From assembly GCF_041538045.1 (NCBI RefSeq), contig NZ_JBGOSE010000002.1, positions 124,001-188,000 of the forward strand: 64,000 nt of DNA. The letters run 5' to 3'. Made by a program: the position numbers and the translations under genes. Shown piece by piece: positions 7,915 to 16,633 of this stretch. How positions within the stretch are numbered: the stretch's first letter is position 1; the number at the start of each line of letters is the position of its first letter. Source of the stretch: Aliiglaciecola sp041538045. Lineage in GTDB: Bacteria; Pseudomonadota; Gammaproteobacteria; Enterobacterales; Alteromonadaceae. Under the pieces are notes generated by a model. It saw only the letters and a list, made by a program, of their open reading frames with translations, had not been told where the DNA came from and searched no databases.

Positions 7915-8517
7915 ATGAACCAAAGTACATTTATGGCATGGATCATTAGAATGCCATTACTCGAACGATGGGCATTAATGCATTGTTTTCAAAAAGAGAA
8001 TGTTTCAGAGCATTGTCACCAAGTGGCGGTTATTGCTCACTTATTAGCAGTAATAAAAAATAAGCGATTTAATGGTAAGTTAAATCCAGAAAGAGCCGCT
8101 ACCTTGGCTCTTTACCACGAAGTCTCTGAAACCAAATTGCAGGATATAAATACCAACACAAAGTACCATAATCCTGAGTTTACGAAAGCATTTAAGATGC
8201 TGGAAGATTTAGCTGAAAAAGAGTGTTTATCTACCCTGCCTGAAGATTTGCGCAGTGAAATGGAGCCATTGTTAGTTCAATCTGAAGTAGACCCTGAATA
8301 TAAAGCGATAGTTAAAGCCGCAGACATTTTACAAGCCTATGTAAAAACCATGAATGAACTGCGTTTTCACAACGATGAATTCTTGCATGTGAAAGATAAA
8401 TTAGATAAAACCATTGAAGAACTCATTGTAACCATGCCTGAAGTAGCTTGTTTTGTAGAAATATTTTTAGATAGTTGTACCACTACCCTAGATAAATTGT
8501 CAGAAGCACAATTATAA
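7915..8517 (+). CDS. yfbR: YfbR-like HD-domain 5'-deoxynucleotidase
   Basis: HD-domain phosphohydrolase that removes phosphate from deoxynucleoside 5'-monophosphates in E. coli. At 200 residues it aligns without gaps through the metal site of E. coli YfbR: His33 (SEH), His68, Glu72, Asp77 and Asp137 (KAAD) sit at the same numbers. The odd point is residue 69: the family has the His-Asp pair that names the HD fold, but here the doublet is His68-Glu69 (codons CAC GAA in YHEVSE). Glu could still bind metal, but activity may be altered. The neighbourhood (alaA upstream, dGTPase downstream) fits nucleotide-pool work. No obvious strong ribosome site; GGTCTTAAGT precedes the ATG. Confidence 0.85.
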   Translation: MNQSTFMAWIIRMPLLERWALMHCFQKENVSEHCHQVAVIAHLLAVIKNKRFNGKLNPERAATLALYHEVSETKLQDINTNTKYHNPEFTKAFKMLEDLAEKECLSTLPEDLRSEMEPLLVQSEVDPEYKAIVKAADILQAYVKTMNELRFHNDEFLHVKDKLDKTIEELIVTMPEVACFVEIFLDSCTTTLDKLSEAQL

Positions 8518-8550
8518 GCTCTTATAGCTTCCTTACAAACTGGCTAAAAA

Positions 8551-8585
8551 TAAGAGACTTAAACTGTATATTGTTAAGTCTCTTA
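8551..8585 (+). terminator. Hairpin after yfbR, probable terminator
   Basis: TAAGAGACTTAA and TTAAGTCTCTTA form a perfect 12-bp stem around about 11 bases, starting 34 bases past the yfbR stop. T-rich but interrupted sequence follows. Confidence 0.55.
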
Positions 8586-8607
8586 TGTATTTGCTAGTTG
8601 TTGTTAA

Positions 8608-8862
8608 TATAAATTCAACTTAAAATCTAATCCCATCCTCTTATCAAGCCTAATCAGTACGGCGATACTGACTTCGTTCTTAGTAACATCTAATGTTACC
8701 TACGCTGAAGATAACTCAACAAGAGAAATTGAAAAGCTCGAAGTAAACCATAATGCAACGCCTTCATCCTCACTTAGCCAAGTCGAAGTGGTTAAAGGGT
8801 CTGGAAAAATTTTATACGCTCCACAACATAATTTAAACATAGTTGAATATGCGCAAACATAA
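8608..8862 (+). pseudogene. Start-less reading frame for a small exported protein
   Basis: In the 550-base gap between yfbR and the dGTPase gene a frame stays open for 84 codons to a TAA at 8860-8862. It encodes a textbook Sec signal peptide: lysines (KFNLKSNP), then a hydrophobic stretch (LLSSLISTAILTSFLVTSN) and a likely cleavage after VTYA. A polar mature part of about 50 residues follows (EDNSTREIEKLEV ... VEVVKGSGKILYAP). No ATG, GTG or TTG lies in frame between the upstream stop (8605-8607) and the signal peptide; TAT stands where a start would be expected, directly before AAA TTC AAC. No ribosome site is visible. It is either a gene that lost its start, the remnant of a longer gene, or one using a rare start. 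I do not recognise the mature part. Confidence 0.4.
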
Positions 8863-9066
8863 AATTGAATGTTTCCCTTCGCCCCCATAATTACGCAAGT
8901 GACAAGACTCTATAAATAAGTTAATTTATTCCTAACGCTTTGATTTAAAAAGATCGATTCAAGATTTTTCAGCACTGCATCAAAGTATATTTAATGCAAA
9001 AACAAACATGAGAAATGTCGTTGATCACTAATTTTAAAAACCAATTAAATAGGTAGGATAATGTAG

Positions 9067-10386
9067 ATGTGGACCCAAAGAAGAGAATCAAATCAATCTA
9101 TTCGTACTGGGGATCACCGAAATCCTTACCAACGTGATAAAGCGAGAATTTTACATTCTGCTGCGTTTAGGCGTTTACAAGCTAAAACCCAAGTTTTAGG
9201 TGTAGGTATGAGTGATTTTTACCGCACTCGCTTAACTCACTCCTTAGAAGCATCACAAATTGGACATGGTATTACTTCACAGTTACGCAATAAGTATCCA
9301 CAACTAACCGAGCAACTTGAAGTAAATGAACAACTCATAGAAGCCCTTTGTTTAGCCCACGATATAGGTCATCCGCCCTTTGGTCATGGAGGGGAAGTGG
9401 CATTGCATTATAAGATGTATCAACACGGTGGTTTTGAAGGAAACGGCCAAACCTTTCGAATTGTTGGAAAACTAGAACCCTATACCTTAGAGCATGGTAT
9501 GAACTTAAGCCGTCGAACTATGTTGGGATTGGTTAAGTACCCAAATTTTATCGATACCCTCACCAATCATAGTATTGCAACAGACCAAGTACCTCACCGC
9601 CAAGTTAAAGCAGACTTATGGCATCCACCGAAAGGTCTTTATAAATGCGACTCAGAAATGTTGAGCTGGCTGTTAGAGCCTCTATCAGATAATGATAAAA
9701 ATAAATTCGTTGGTTTTAATCAGTTTGATGATAAACATAGTAAAACGCGATTCAAAACCTTTGATTGTTCTATTATGGAATTAGCTGATGACATTGCTTA
9801 CGGTATTCATGACCTTGAAGATGCCATCGTTATGGGAATTATTCATCGTGATCAGTTCCAACAAGAAGTGACTGCAAAAATTAAAAATCTAACGGATTTT
9901 GCATTATCTAAAAATATTGAGGCTATTACCGACAAACTTTTTAGCGAATATCATCATCAACGTAAAGACGCCATCGGTGCTTTGGTAAATGTTTTTATTA
10001 CATCAATAGAAATTGTTGAAAAAACTGAACACTTTGATGAACCCTTGTTACGTTACGATGCAGCCTTTCCTACGTCTTGTCATCAAGCCTTAGGGTTATT
10101 TAAAACATTTGTATTCAATCGTGTTATCCGTAAACCAGACATTCAATTGATAGAGTATAAAGGCCAACAAATAGTAATGGAGATTTTTGAAGCGATTGAG
10201 TCAGATCCTGCGCGGCTTTTACCTGAAAATACTCGAATTAGATGGCGTGCTGCTGAATTAGAAAATAATGGAAATCGAGTTATTGCAGATTATATTTCTG
10301 GCATGACAGATGGCTTTGCTTCGAAACTATACAGTACGTTGTTTTTACCAAAATCCGGCAACATTAATGATCAATTTAGTGGTTAG
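9067..10386 (+). CDS. dgt: Deoxyguanosinetriphosphate triphosphohydrolase-like protein (dGTPase)
   Basis: HD-domain enzyme of the dGTPase family, which hydrolyses dNTPs to nucleoside and triphosphate and trims dNTP pools. The 439 residues begin with the family start ESNQSIRTGDHRNPYQRDK. The metal site is seen as His58 (RTRLTHSLEAS), His98-Asp99 (LCLAHDIGHPPFGHGGE) and the later ELADDIAYGIHDLEDA. The length and the QAKTQVLG motif place it in the shorter type-2 group rather than with the 505-residue E. coli Dgt. The start is ATG 9067, preceded by AGGTAGG; an ATG at 9061 is followed directly by a stop. The gene is monocistronic. Confidence 0.9.
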   Translation: MWTQRRESNQSIRTGDHRNPYQRDKARILHSAAFRRLQAKTQVLGVGMSDFYRTRLTHSLEASQIGHGITSQLRNKYPQLTEQLEVNEQLIEALCLAHDIGHPPFGHGGEVALHYKMYQHGGFEGNGQTFRIVGKLEPYTLEHGMNLSRRTMLGLVKYPNFIDTLTNHSIATDQVPHRQVKADLWHPPKGLYKCDSEMLSWLLEPLSDNDKNKFVGFNQFDDKHSKTRFKTFDCSIMELADDIAYGIHDLEDAIVMGIIHRDQFQQEVTAKIKNLTDFALSKNIEAITDKLFSEYHHQRKDAIGALVNVFITSIEIVEKTEHFDEPLLRYDAAFPTSCHQALGLFKTFVFNRVIRKPDIQLIEYKGQQIVMEIFEAIESDPARLLPENTRIRWRAAELENNGNRVIADYISGMTDGFASKLYSTLFLPKSGNINDQFSG

Positions 10387-10480
10387 TTTTATGGTTTATT
10401 ACTAAAAGATTGCAACTTTTTGTCCAATTCATCTTTCTATACGTATAAGTGCAGCGTTCTTAGAATTTATTGGATTAATA

Positions 10481-11482
10481 ATGTTAATAAAAACCCCAAA
10501 AAAGAGTGATGAATTAGAAAGTCAGGTAACCCCCAAAGCTGTCTATCAGCAGCGTCGAAATATGCTTAAAGCAATGGGGTTCTTAGGCACCAGTGCCCTA
10601 CTCGCTAGTCAACCTGTACGCGCAATAAGTTGGTTTTCAGATGATGACGAATTATTTAAAACGACGCCTTTGTCATTCACCAAGTCGTCTCAGTTTAGTA
10701 CCCAAGAAACTCTTACACCCATTGATAAAGTCACTTCCCACAACAACTTCTATGAGTTTGGCACGGCTAAATCCGATCCCAAGGAAAACGCGCAAAAATT
10801 CAAAGTTGAACCATGGAAATTGGTCATTGATGGTTTGGTCGAGAAGCCCATTACCTTAGACTATGATGATCTCACTAAATTATTTCCACTTGAAGAAAGG
10901 ATCTACCGCCTTAGATGTGTAGAAGCTTGGTCAATGGTTATTCCATGGATTGGCTTTCCGCTGGCAAGTTTAATCAAAAAAGCCAGTCCCCTTAGTTCAG
11001 CTAAATACGTCGCGTTTGAAACCTTAGATGATCCAAAACAAATGCCAGGCCAGAAAAGTCGCTTAATTGGTGGAGGAATTGACTATCCTTATGTTGAAGG
11101 GTTACGTATGGATGAAGCACTACACCCTTTAACGTTAATGTCCGTTGGTTTATATGGTGAAACCTTACCTCCACAAAATGGTGCTCCCATCAGACTTGTG
11201 GTGCCATGGAAATACGGGTTTAAGAGCATCAAGTCCATAGTGCGTATTAAATTAACCGATAAACAACCTCCCACTACATGGCAGAAATTAGCGGCAAACG
11301 AATACGGTTTTTACGCAAATGTAAATCCGGCTGTTTCTCATCCGCGTTTGAGTCAAGCCAGTGAAAGGCGCATCACCAGTGGTGGCCTTTTTAATCAATC
11401 CCGTGTTCCGACACTTCCCTTTAATGGATACGATGAAGTCGCCGACTTATATAAAGGCATGGATTTGAGGCGCTACTTTTAA
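10481..11482 (+). CDS. msrP: Periplasmic methionine sulfoxide reductase, catalytic subunit MsrP
   Basis: Molybdopterin enzyme (YedY) that repairs oxidized methionine in periplasmic proteins, taking electrons from MsrQ. Of 333 residues, the first 48 form a twin-arginine signal (Arg25-Arg26, MLKAMGFLGTSALLA, cleavage near VRA), so it is exported folded with its cofactor. The molybdenum-binding cysteine is Cys146 in YRLRCVEAWSMVIPW. The end reads DLYKGMDLRRYF, usual for the family. The stop is directly followed by the MsrQ start with no bases between, so the two are co-translated. Confidence 0.95.
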   Translation: MLIKTPKKSDELESQVTPKAVYQQRRNMLKAMGFLGTSALLASQPVRAISWFSDDDELFKTTPLSFTKSSQFSTQETLTPIDKVTSHNNFYEFGTAKSDPKENAQKFKVEPWKLVIDGLVEKPITLDYDDLTKLFPLEERIYRLRCVEAWSMVIPWIGFPLASLIKKASPLSSAKYVAFETLDDPKQMPGQKSRLIGGGIDYPYVEGLRMDEALHPLTLMSVGLYGETLPPQNGAPIRLVVPWKYGFKSIKSIVRIKLTDKQPPTTWQKLAANEYGFYANVNPAVSHPRLSQASERRITSGGLFNQSRVPTLPFNGYDEVADLYKGMDLRRYF

Positions 11483-12106
11483 ATGAAGATAAGATTAACT
11501 AACAGACGCCTATTTTGGCTAAAAGTAATCATTCATTTATCTGCAGCCCTGCCGTTAGTTTGGTTTTTTTACCAAGGATCCATAGATCAACTTGGCGGTG
11601 ATCCCGTTAAAGAGATTCTGCATTTTACTGGCATCAGTGCATTCAACTTGCTGTTAATTTCTCTTCTGGTTACGCCCTTAGCAAGGCGATTTAAATTAGC
11701 TGCTTTGGTTAGAGTGCGACGATTGCTTGGTCTATATGCATTTGTCTATGCTTTGGCGCATTTCCTTAGTTATATACTTTTTGAGCTTCAACTTGCTTGG
11801 CAACTATTGATATCGGAAATTGTTAAGCGGCCCTATATCACCGTTGGTTTTTTTGCTTTTGTTATTTTACTGCTACTGGCTGCAACATCCACTGTATGGG
11901 CACAACGTAAACTGGGAAGAACTTGGCAAAATCTACATAATTTTGTCTACCTTGCTGGAATTTTAATCGCTCTGCATTATATTTGGTCAGTTAAGTCAGA
12001 TATCCTTCAACCCACTATTTATTGGGCTTTACTGCTTATTTTATTATTTTTTAGAAAGCAAAAACTGACACAATTGGTTAAAAAATGTAAAAAAACACTT
12101 GCATGA
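11483..12106 (+). CDS. msrQ: MsrQ, heme-binding membrane subunit of the MsrPQ system
   Basis: Inner-membrane b-type cytochrome (YedZ) that passes electrons from the quinone pool or flavin reductase to MsrP. The 207 residues contain about five to six membrane helices. Family landmarks: GFTISAFN-like HFTGISAFNLLLISLLVTP, the RVRRLLGLYAFVYALAHFLSY helix with a heme-ligand histidine, and the WQNLHNFVYLAGILIALHYIW helix with two more histidines. It directly abuts msrP, the standard arrangement. Length is normal. Confidence 0.94.
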   Translation: MKIRLTNRRLFWLKVIIHLSAALPLVWFFYQGSIDQLGGDPVKEILHFTGISAFNLLLISLLVTPLARRFKLAALVRVRRLLGLYAFVYALAHFLSYILFELQLAWQLLISEIVKRPYITVGFFAFVILLLLAATSTVWAQRKLGRTWQNLHNFVYLAGILIALHYIWSVKSDILQPTIYWALLLILLFFRKQKLTQLVKKCKKTLA

Positions 12107-12136
12107 ACAGATATACAGTACTACTGTGTATACAAC

Positions 12137-12156
12137 CACTGTATAAAAATACACTA
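12137..12156 (+). promoter_or_regulatory. LexA-type SOS box
   Basis: CACTGTATAAAAATACACTA matches the enterobacterial LexA consensus (TACTGTATATATATACAGTA) at 16 of 20 positions: a perfect CTGT half and ACAC in place of ACAG. It ends 13 bases before the ATG of the SulA-like gene and would overlap a -10 region. The count is by eye. Confidence 0.65.
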
Positions 12157-12169
12157 TAGAGGCAAGTTC

Positions 12170-12550
12170 ATGGCACAGGTAGATTTAAATCAACAAACAT
12201 GTTTACCCAATCACAATCAATTGCATTATCAAAACTATAAAGCACATTATGGGCTTAATGGATTATCTGATGCTAAATGGATGTATCTAATTTCTGACCG
12301 GGTGAGCTATGCAGGTAAATTTGAAAAAGCGATTAAGTTAAACAAACCATCTCAAGAAGTATTGTTTAGCTGGCTTGAGAAAATTATTCTTGGGGGGCAA
12401 TGTTCAGCATTATTCGTAGAAGACTTGCCCATTGATGATATTCGAACGGCTAAAATCAAATCTCTTTGTGAGCAAAACTTTATCACTCTGATAAATTTAA
12501 CCTTAGATGGCACTTTACCTGATAATTTGATCATCGGTCCCTGGCACTAA
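12170..12550 (+). CDS. sulA: SulA-like SOS cell-division inhibitor
   Basis: A 126-residue cytoplasmic protein. SulA binds FtsZ and stops septation during the SOS response. The stretch AKWMYLISDRVSYAGKFEKA followed by LFSWLEKIILGGQCSALFVED resembles, in order and spacing, the SRWQLWL ... RALRTGNYSVVIGWL core of E. coli SulA. Overall similarity is low and the protein is shorter than the 169 residues of E. coli. The LexA-type box directly upstream is the main support. GAGGC serves as ribosome site. It is separated from msrQ by 63 bases. An alternative is another RecA-fold SOS protein; the SOS control is more secure than the exact name. Confidence 0.62.
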   Translation: MAQVDLNQQTCLPNHNQLHYQNYKAHYGLNGLSDAKWMYLISDRVSYAGKFEKAIKLNKPSQEVLFSWLEKIILGGQCSALFVEDLPIDDIRTAKIKSLCEQNFITLINLTLDGTLPDNLIIGPWH

Positions 12551-12804
12551 ACTTTTTATAGTAAAGACTAATTCAACCTTGGTGTAATTTCGATTACCGT
12601 TGGGCAAAAATCATAGTTCAATAATTCAAGCTTAGGGGAAAAGGAATGCAAACCTGAGTTTAAGGGTTAAAGTAATCAATAAAATAACTCATAGTTTTTA
12701 GACAAAGTTCGAGTGACTATAGTAGAGTTTCTATTGCTCTATTGTTTGTTGTTTAATTCTAGATTAGATTTACCGCAGATGAATATTCTAGAGTAAGTTA
12801 AACG

Positions 12805-13275
12805 ATGCAGCGTAATAACCATCCATGTCCCTGTTGCAGTAACAAGTCCTTCGCAGACTGTTGTGGGCCATTTATTTCCAGAACAAATTCTCCTGTTAGC
12901 GCAGAACAATTAATGCGCTCTCGATTCAGCGCCTATGTAAAAAAGAACTACCAGTATATTTTGGATACCTACGCGGCTAGTTCTCGTCAAAACCTATCGG
13001 CCAAAGAACTTCAACAAGGAGATAACGGCACTCAATGGTTATCCTTGGAAATTGTTGACTGCCCTAATGTAAACACCGTTGAATTTAAAGCTTACTCTCG
13101 AGTAGATAGTTGCTTTTATTTACTTCATGAGGTATCAAACTTTAAGTTAGAAAATGAACTATGGGTCTACGAGGATGGCAGTATTGTAAAAGACACGGGG
13201 GCATTTACACCAAATCGAAACGATCAATGTCCTTGCGGTAGCGGTAAAAAATACAAAAAATGCTGCTTAAATTAA
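12805..13275 (+). CDS. YchJ-like protein with two SEC-C zinc motifs
   Basis: UPF0225/YchJ family protein of 156 residues, function not settled. It has an amino-terminal cysteine cluster (PCPCCSNKSFADCCGPF), a central NTF2-like region beginning SAEQLMRSRFSAYV, and a carboxyl-terminal SEC-C motif (CPCGSGKKYKKCC), the zinc ribbon also found at the end of SecA. The layout is the complete family layout. It stands alone, 255 bases behind sulA, in a gap where I see no other gene. Confidence 0.88.
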   Translation: MQRNNHPCPCCSNKSFADCCGPFISRTNSPVSAEQLMRSRFSAYVKKNYQYILDTYAASSRQNLSAKELQQGDNGTQWLSLEIVDCPNVNTVEFKAYSRVDSCFYLLHEVSNFKLENELWVYEDGSIVKDTGAFTPNRNDQCPCGSGKKYKKCCLN

Positions 13276-13296
13276 TAAAACTTCATTTAACCCAAT

Positions 13297-13328
13297 AAAA
13301 AGATAGTTGCTTTTAGTTAACTATTTTT
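13297..13328 (+). terminator. Terminator after the YchJ-like gene
   Basis: AAAAAGATAGTT pairs with AACTATTTTT with one bulged G, ending in a T-run, 22 bases past the stop codon. A second weak stem (AGCCC with GGGCT followed by TTT, 13359-13380) follows. Confidence 0.6.
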
Positions 13329-13573
13329 ACCCTAAACGATTATAGTCTTCACCGTCTTAGCCCTTATTAAATGGGCTTTTAGGGTTAGATTACTAACCAT
13401 TCTAACTATCTGAATTTGGTAAAATATAATACCTGCAACAGTAATGAATTTGTTAAATCAACTCCAGTCTTATCATTCTTACTTATATCTTATCTATCTG
13501 ATTTTGTTATTTTTTAATTGATATTTATTGAAAATTTGTAAGAATAATAGATGAAATATATCTGTTCCAGGCG

Positions 13574-13600
13574 TTATCTGCGATTAGTATTTGCAGATAA
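13574..13600. promoter_or_regulatory. Inverted repeat in the long leader of the TonB-dependent receptor gene
   Basis: TTATCTGC and GCAGATAA are perfect 8-bp arms spaced by 11 bases, about 120 bases upstream of the receptor start. The whole gap 13329-13721 holds no gene; it is AT-rich and presumably carries the promoter. The repeat may be an operator or a leader hairpin. Confidence 0.4.
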
Positions 13601-13721
13601 ATTTTAACCGTCTAAGATCAAAAGCAACCTCCGCTAAAATAATCATTTGATTCTCATAAAACTGAAAAATATCAAAACACTACGCGGGGTTATTTCACAT
13701 TAACATCAGGATACAACATAT

Positions 13722-16253
13722 ATGAAAAAAACTGCTATTTTTAAAGCCAAAGAACATTGGTTAAAAGTCGCTTTAATGATGAGTGCTTCAAGCGCAATTT
13801 TCACTTCCTTACCAGCTCTTTCTCAACAATCAGCAGAAATAGACACTGAATCGGTCGAAAAAATCAGCATTATTGGCTCTCGTCGTTTAGGCCGCACTGT
13901 TGAAGACAGCCCTGTTCCCATCGATATTATTGGTGCCGATGCGCTGAATACAACAGGCCAAACTGAAACAAATATGATTTTGGGCAGCTTGTTACCTAGC
14001 TTTAACTTTCCTCAACCTTCTCTAACTGATGGTACTGACCATGTACGACCTGCTCAACTAAGAGGTTTAGCACCTGACCACACTTTGGTACTCGTAAACG
14101 GTAAACGTCGTCATTCCAATGCGTTACTTAACTTAAATGGATCTACAGGTCGTGGCTCTTCTGCTGTAGATTTGAATGCAATACCTGCAAATGCCATTGA
14201 GCGTATTGAAGTCTTACGCGATGGTGCTGCAGCGCAATATGGTTCTGATGCTATTGCAGGAGTGATTAATATTGTCTTAAAAAGTGCCAACAGTGGCGGT
14301 TCAGCCTCTCTAACCTATGGTGCCAACGTAACCACTATGGATGGCGTGCCAGAATTACAAGATGTGGGTATCAGTGAAGATGGTAACCTTACCTTTACAG
14401 AAAGTGGTGATCGAGAATTAACCGATGGTCAAACTGCTACATTAAGAGGCAACATTGGTTTAGAACTAGGTGAAGACGGTTTCCTTAATATTTCAGCAGA
14501 ATTTCGTGACCGCAATGCGAGTAATCGTTCAGATTACGATACCCGTGAAAACTACGCCCGTTTAGAAGATGGTTCTTTAGATCCCCGTGAACTCACTTGG
14601 GATCGTTACAACCATAACTTTGGTAATGGTGATGTCGAAGATATGGCTGTATTCGTTAATGCCGGTCTTACCCTAAATGCAGAAGCAGAGTTGTATGCAT
14701 TTGGTTCATACAGTACCCGTGAAGGTGAAGGCGGCGGTTTCTATCGTAGAGCACAAGATAGCCGTAATATTGAAGCAATCTATTCAGATGGCTTTTTGCC
14801 AATCATCACTTCTGATATCAATGACTTTTCATTGGCAACAGGTATAAAAGGTGATTTGAATAAATGGAACTACGACGTATCTGCGGTTTATGGTGAAGAT
14901 GAGTTTAAATTTGGCGTCATCAATAGCTTAAACGCTTCTCTTGGGCCAACCAGTCAAACAGAGTTTGATGCAGGAACCTTGATCTATGATCAATTCACCT
15001 TAAACCTAGACTTCAGTCGTGAAATTGACGTTGATGGTTTAGCCAGCGGCGTTAACCTTGCGGTCGGTGCTGAATATCGCCATGAAGGTTATGAAATTAA
15101 AGCCGGTGAAGAAGCATCTTATATCCAAGGTGAATTTGATGGCGCAGCAGGTTCTCAGGTCTTTCCTGGATTTACCCCTGAATCAGCTGGTGACAACAGC
15201 CGTCATAACATAAGTTTATATGTGGACTTAGAAGCTTATGTTACGGATGATTTGAACGTCACTGTAGCGGCGCGTTATGAAGATTATTCTGATTTTGGTT
15301 CTACTGTTAATGGTAAACTGGCGACTCGTTATACTCTTACCGAAGATATAGCACTACGGGCTTCAATATCCACAGGTTTTAGAGCACCGTCTCTTCAACA
15401 ACAATACTTCACATCAATCGCCACTGTCTTTGTGGATGGCGAGCCTACTGAAACTGGAACATTTGCTCCTAGCAGTGATGTAGCTGTAGCTTTGGGCTCT
15501 CCTGGCTTAGACGCTGAAGAGTCACTGAACTATGGTGCAGGTATTACCTGGTCGCCTGATTCAAATGTAAGTGTGTCCGTTGATTATTATAAAATTAAGA
15601 TCGATGATCGTATCGTGTTATCGAATAACTTATCTGGAGCGGAAATTGAAACTTTATTAGAAGGTACGGGTGCTAACCGTGCACGTTTCTTCTTAAATGC
15701 TATTGATAGTGAAACTTCAGGTGTCGATGTAGTGGTTTCCTATAACACTGATATTCAGAACTGGGGGGATATTGCCTTTAATGCCGGTTTTAACTACAAC
15801 AAAAATGAAGTTACAGACATCATAGATCCGCCAGCAGTGCTAGCTGGTGCAGGCTTCGATCAAGATAACTTGTTCTCAGATGTTGAGTTAAGACGTTTTG
15901 AAGTTGGCTCGCCAAAAACTAAACTTAATCTAAGTGCCATTTGGAATATGAATGATTGGCATGCAACTATGCGCACGACTCGATATGGTGAGACCCAAGA
16001 GCCATCAACTGATCCAGCAACTAACGAAGTGTTACCTGAAAAATGGGTTACTGATTTAGATGTAAGTTATGATGTCTCTGAGAATCTAACCCTGACATTA
16101 GGCGCGAATAACTTGTTTGATGTGTATCCTGATACCACTCGTACGTTGGTAGAAGAAGTAGGAACTTTCTCAAGATTGTTCCCCTACTCAGGCTTTTCAC
16201 CATTTGGCTTTACTGGTCGTTTCGTTTACGGAAAGGTTTCATTTACATTCTAA
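13722..16253 (+). CDS. TonB-dependent outer-membrane receptor
   Basis: An 843-residue outer-membrane transporter energized by TonB. It has a signal peptide (MKKTAIFKAKEHWLKV..., cleavage near residue 34), a plug domain (about 55-190) with GRTVEDSPVPIDI, LRGLAPDHTLVLVNGKRRH, IERIEVLRDGAAAQYGSDAIAGVINIVLK, and a long beta-barrel of aromatic/polar alternation ending in phenylalanine (KVSFTF), the outer-membrane insertion signal. The substrate cannot be read from the sequence. The plug form (NGKRRH, then SSAVDLNAIP) is common in marine bacteria for carbon substrates or peptides rather than siderophores. It is a single gene with a strong terminator; the hydrolase genes downstream are on the other strand. 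Confidence 0.93.
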   Translation: MKKTAIFKAKEHWLKVALMMSASSAIFTSLPALSQQSAEIDTESVEKISIIGSRRLGRTVEDSPVPIDIIGADALNTTGQTETNMILGSLLPSFNFPQPSLTDGTDHVRPAQLRGLAPDHTLVLVNGKRRHSNALLNLNGSTGRGSSAVDLNAIPANAIERIEVLRDGAAAQYGSDAIAGVINIVLKSANSGGSASLTYGANVTTMDGVPELQDVGISEDGNLTFTESGDRELTDGQTATLRGNIGLELGEDGFLNISAEFRDRNASNRSDYDTRENYARLEDGSLDPRELTWDRYNHNFGNGDVEDMAVFVNAGLTLNAEAELYAFGSYSTREGEGGGFYRRAQDSRNIEAIYSDGFLPIITSDINDFSLATGIKGDLNKWNYDVSAVYGEDEFKFGVINSLNASLGPTSQTEFDAGTLIYDQFTLNLDFSREIDVDGLASGVNLAVGAEYRHEGYEIKAGEEASYIQGEFDGAAGSQVFPGFTPESAGDNSRHNISLYVDLEAYVTDDLNVTVAARYEDYSDFGSTVNGKLATRYTLTEDIALRASISTGFRAPSLQQQYFTSIATVFVDGEPTETGTFAPSSDVAVALGSPGLDAEESLNYGAGITWSPDSNVSVSVDYYKIKIDDRIVLSNNLSGAEIETLLEGTGANRARFFLNAIDSETSGVDVVVSYNTDIQNWGDIAFNAGFNYNKNEVTDIIDPPAVLAGAGFDQDNLFSDVELRRFEVGSPKTKLNLSAIWNMNDWHATMRTTRYGETQEPSTDPATNEVLPEKWVTDLDVSYDVSENLTLTLGANNLFDVYPDTTRTLVEEVGTFSRLFPYSGFSPFGFTGRFVYGKVSFTF

Positions 16254-16309
16254 TGGGTTAAATCAGTCACTTATTTTAATAATAAAAAGTGAATCAGATA
16301 ATAAAATAC

Positions 16310-16345
16310 AAGTGGGTACAGTAGTTACTGTATCCACTTTTTTTT
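16310..16345 (+). terminator. Rho-independent terminator of the TonB-dependent receptor gene
   Basis: AAGTGGGTACAGTA (16310-16323) pairs with TACTGTATCCACTT (16326-16339) with one mismatch, followed by a T-run. The remaining 290 bases up to 16633 show no gene or clear signal. Confidence 0.85.
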
Positions 16346-16633
16346 GTTTTTTTGAATCACTAAATTGACAAAAACAGTAGAACTTTTATTTACCACTTAA
16401 ATATTCAAGTCATTAAGTAAAAAATTTTAACGCTTGTGTACTCCAGCAAATCTTAAACTGTTTTTTAAAGGGAGGGGTCTTTGCAGGTATTCTTTCTTAT
16501 GAATTATGGTTATGGGTTTTGATGGGTGTGATCAAGGGGCTTAATGTAAAAGACACTGATCATTTCAAGCAAACAGAAATGACCAATGTCTTTGTAGTCG
16601 TTCTAAAACATATTTCTTATTGAAAGTATAAAT

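Noticed and set aside
8700..8888. 62-codon minus-strand frame between yfbR and the dGTPase gene
   Set aside because: It lies opposite the plus-strand frame with the signal peptide; its product has no recognisable features.
12104..12136. Second LexA box (CTGTGTATACAACCAC region)
   Set aside because: Only one half-site matches; the second half has CCAC rather than ACAG.
13640..13664. Possible Fur box upstream of the TonB-dependent receptor
   Set aside because: AATAATCATTTGATTCTCAT only loosely resembles the 19-base Fur consensus when aligned, and the receptor's plug does not look siderophore-type.
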